DNA from: Mantamonas sphyraenae
Lineage: Eukaryota; CRuMs; Mantamonadidae
Assembly: GCA_026936335.1 (NCBI GenBank)
Contig: JAPMXV010000012.1
Coordinates: 62,001 to 126,000, forward strand
Reading direction: 5' to 3'
Length of the DNA stretch: 64,000 nt
Position 1 is the first letter of the stretch; each line of letters opens with the position of its first letter. Position numbers and translations under genes: made by a program. Shown in pieces: positions 61,101 through 64,000 of the stretch. Under the pieces are notes generated by a model. That model was not told where the DNA came from, did not search any database, and was given only the letters and a program-made list of their open reading frames with translations.

Positions 61101-64000
61101 ACGCGACAAGTTCCTCAACAACCTCACAGACACCACCACGGTGTTTGTAGCCACCCTGACACACACGGCAACCACTACCAACGTACCTGTCGCTTTCACC
61201 GACCTGACTGTGCTGTCGGGCATTGAGCAGGCCACGTACAACGCGACCATCAGCGGCGCGTACACGCTGACCGTGACTGCTGGCGCCCAGCAGCTGACGA
61301 GTGTCGCTGCAGGTGCGCCCACATTCAACCCGGGACCCGTTGCTCTCGGCAGCATCCGTCTGCTGGACGCAAGTGGCTACACGGGAGCACAGGGTGTCAC
61401 GGACGGCGTTGTGCGCACATTCACTGTGCAGGCACGCGACAAGTTTGCCAACAACCTCACCGACACCAGCACGGTGTTTGCAGCCACCCTGACACACACG
61501 GCAACCACTACCAACGTACCTGTCGCATTCACCGACCTGACTGTGCTTTCGGGCATTGAGCAGGCAACGTACAACGCGACCATCAGCGGTGCTTACACTC
61601 TGACGGTGACTGCTGGTGGTCAGCAGCTGACGAGTGTGGCTGCAGGCGCGCCCACCTTCAACCCGGGACCCGTTGCTCTCGGCAGCATCCGTCTGCTGGA
61701 TACGAGTGGCTACACGGGGGCACAGGGACGCACCGACGGCCTCGCACGCTCGTTCACTGTGCAGGCACGCGACAAGTTCCTCAACAACCTGACAGACACC
61801 AGCACGGTGTTGGCAGCCACCCTGACGCACACGGCAACCAACACAGTCGTTCCTTCTCCTTTCACAGTGGACACGGAGCTGCAGGGCATTGAAAAGGCAA
61901 CGTACAACGCGACCATCAGCGGTGCATACACTCTGACGGTGACTGCTGGTGGCCAGCAGCTGACGAGCGTCGCTGCAGGTGCACCCACCTTCCTTCCCAA
62001 TGTCGCGTTTGGACCCAGCTCCCGCGTGATTGGCAGGTGGCGCTGGCGACTTTGGAGGATTCACAGGTGCACAGGGTGCCACGGACGGCGTGGCACGCAC
62101 CTTCCTCGTGCAAGCGCGCGATGAGTTCTTCAACAACCTCACCGACACCAGCACGGTGTTTGTGGCCACGTTGACGCACACTGCCACCAACACGATTGTG
62201 CCGGTGACGTTTGCCGACAGCGTGGCAGCCTCGGGCATCGAGCAGGCCACATACAACGCGACCATCAGCGGTGCTTACACACTGACGGTGACCGCAGACG
62301 GCATGGCCATTGCCTCGTCCGGCGCGCCCACCTTCAACCCGGGACCCGTCGCTCTCGGCAGCATCCGTCTGCTGGACACGAGTGGCTACACGGGGGCACA
62401 GGGACGCACCGACGGCCTGGCACGCTCGTTCACTGTGCAGGCACGCGACAAGTTCCTCAACAACCTGACCGACACCAGCACGGTGTTGGCAGCCACCCTG
62501 ACGCACACGGCAACCAACACAGTCGTGCCGGCTCCGTTTGCAGTAGAGTCGCAGTTGACAGGTGTTGAAAAGGCAACGTACAACGCGACCATCAGCGGCG
62601 CGTACACACTGACGGTGACTGCTGGTGGCCAGCAACTGACGAGTGTGGCTGCAGGTGCACCCACATTCCTTCCCAATGTCGCGTTTGGGCCCAGCTCCCG
62701 CGTGATTCCGGGTGGCACGGGCGACTTTGGAGGATTCACAGGTGCACAGGGTGTCACGGACGGCGTGGCACGCACCTTCCTCGTGCAGGCGCGCGATGAG
62801 TTCTTCAACAACCTCACCGACACCAGCACGGTGTTTGCGGCTACGTTGACGCACACTGCCACCAACACGATTGTGCCGGTGACGTTTGCCGACAGCGTGG
62901 CAGCCTCGGGCATCGAGCAGGCCACATACAACGCGACCATCAGCGGTGCTTACACACTGACGGTGACCGCAGACGGCATGGCCATTGCCTCGTCCGGCGC
63001 GCCCACCTTCAACCCGGGACCCGTCGCTCTCGGCAGCATCCGTCTGCTGGACACGAGTGGCTACACGGGGGCACAGGGACGCACCGACGGCCTGGCACGC
63101 TCGTTCACTGTGCAGGCACGCGACAAGTTCCTCAACAACCTGACCGACACCAGCACGGTGTTTGTAGCCACCCTGACGCACACGGCAACCAACACAGTCG
63201 TTCCTTCTCCTTTCACAGTGGACACGGAGCTGCAGGGCATTGAAAAGGCAACGTACAACGCGACCATCAGCGGTGCTTACACTCTGACGGTGACTGCTGG
63301 TGGCCAGCAGCTGACGAGCGTGGCTGCAGGCGCACCCACCTTCAACCCGGGACCCGTTGCTCTCGGCAGCATCCGTGTGCTGGACACGAGTGGCTACACG
63401 GGGGCACAGGGACGCACCGACGGCCTGGCACGCTCGTTCACTGTGCAGGCACGCGACAAGTTCCTCAACAACCTGACCGACACCAGCACGGTGTTTGTAG
63501 CCACCCTGACACACACGGCAACCAACACAGTCGTTCCTTCTCCTTTCACAGTGGACACGGAGCTGCAGGGCATTGAAAAGGCAACGTACAACGCGACCAT
63601 CAGCGGCGCATACACGCTGACGGTGACTGCTGGTGGCCAGCAGCTGACGAGCGTCGCTGCAGGTGCACCCACATTCAACCCGGGTCTCGTGTACCCGGCA
63701 CAGTGTGCTGCAATCTCCCCAAGCGGTTTCACAGGCGCACAGGGTGTCGTCGCTCAGTCCCGCTTCTTCGACCTGCAAGGACGCGACAAGTTTGCAAACA
63801 ATCTCACTGCCGCGGGTGACGTCAGCTTTGTGGTCAGCTTCAACTCGGACGTGCACGGCACATCCACCCAGACCACAGAGTCCATCATCGACGGAGGTGC
63901 CGCCATCAAGCGCTACTCCTACAACGCAACCGTGTCTGGAGCCCATACGATCACTGTCACCGTGAACGGCGTCAACATCGCAGGCTCCCCATCCGCGGTC
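58154..64000 (+). CDS. Secreted LamG-like and filamin-repeat adhesin-type protein, 3' end outside window; two apparent frame breaks
   Basis: Exons are 58154-58434, 58621-58716, 58819-59052, 59220-59401 and 59689 to beyond 64000. A signal peptide (MSLRLFAALLAIALATSMVS) is followed by a LamG/concanavalin-like domain (AVYLFDGTGSTLTDATG, SEEGIIFAAHADA, TKTLFVNGVQH, WQGTIFQAGIYAS). A cadherin/Ig-like segment (TSLPSKGSLYEAGVLIS) comes next, then at least twelve filamin-type Ig repeats of about 111 residues. Two single-base breaks interrupt the frame: an extra C near 58317 (DLT | ITNGAAL) and an extra base near 62033, the latter evident by comparison with the sister copy at ~62700. After 62033 the frame stays open to the window edge. 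Extracellular filamin repeats suggest an adhesive or matrix role, by inference. Confidence 0.82.
60372..64000 (+). repeat. Tandem filamin-type repeats, 333-bp basic period with 672-bp higher-order unit
   Basis: SGYTGAQG-type repeat starts recur near 60372, 60705, 61038, 61371, 61704, 62383, 63055 and 63388. FGGFTGAQG-type starts lie near 62052 and 62724, and a final variant near 63721. Most copies are 333 bp apart. The two-repeat block beginning near 62052 is duplicated almost exactly at 62724 (672-bp period). Near-identity at the DNA level indicates ongoing homogenisation. Confidence 0.92.

Noticed and set aside
59842-63946. 807- and 676-codon minus-strand open frames across the repeats
   Set aside because: They result from repetition of the antisense of filamin repeats; translations are Cys/Arg/His-rich without domain sense, and splice signals support the plus strand.

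Overview
This is a gene-dense stretch of eukaryotic nuclear DNA, about 30 protein genes in 64 kb. The genes have short GT-AG introns (67-388 nt; 33 modelled here), Ser/Gln/Asp-rich low-complexity tails and (CA)n, (AG)n or (CAG)n tracts. I see no rRNA, tRNA, transposon or CRISPR array. Gene content includes VPS45, DNA ligase I, a PLK4-type polo kinase with cryptic polo box, an ERGIC-53-like lectin, MAF1, an SRF-type MADS box, pescadillo, a TRPC4AP homologue and a hybrid histidine kinase. This fits a flagellated (centriole-bearing) free-living protist of the opisthokont/apusozoan/amoebozoan side of the tree. The species cannot be fixed from sequence alone.

Layout. 1-11 kb: VPS45 (5' truncated), a small unknown gene, LIG1, TatD nuclease, PLK4, ERGIC-53-like lectin. 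11-20 kb: MAF1, a minimal SRF, two unknown genes, PES1. 20-34 kb: a pair of unusual VWA proteins with a ubiquitin-like domain inserted in the VWA fold. They flank a membrane protein, a pseudouridine synthase, an ankyrin-like gene, a P-loop K+ channel and an intronless, bacterial-looking GH57 enzyme; a DECD-box eIF4A-like helicase follows. 34-43 kb: a hybrid histidine kinase with complete phosphorelay, and TRPC4AP. 43-54 kb: a repetitive single-pass membrane protein, an F-box/MBD4-like DNA glycosylase fusion, a gamma-synergin-like trafficking protein, a methyltransferase, a small unknown protein, a 3-hydroxybutyrate-dehydrogenase-like SDR and an NDUFA4/B12D-like mini-protein. 54-64 kb: a coiled-coil/beta-propeller-like protein and a secreted LamG/filamin-repeat protein running off the right edge.

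Packing is extreme. Several divergent start codons lie 30-80 bp apart, one convergent pair overlaps by 10 bp of coding sequence, and the PLK4 stop and TatD start share an ATGA. No gap longer than 300 bp lacks a gene call, unless the weak gene at 2099-2386 is discounted.

The strongest novelty candidates are the F-box/MBD4 fusion, the paired VWA-UBL proteins, the GH57 gene and the 13-nt micro-exon inside the MADS box. Four single-base reading-frame breaks fall between 45.4 and 62.1 kb and none was found before that. They could be assembly errors or real lesions and should be checked against reads.
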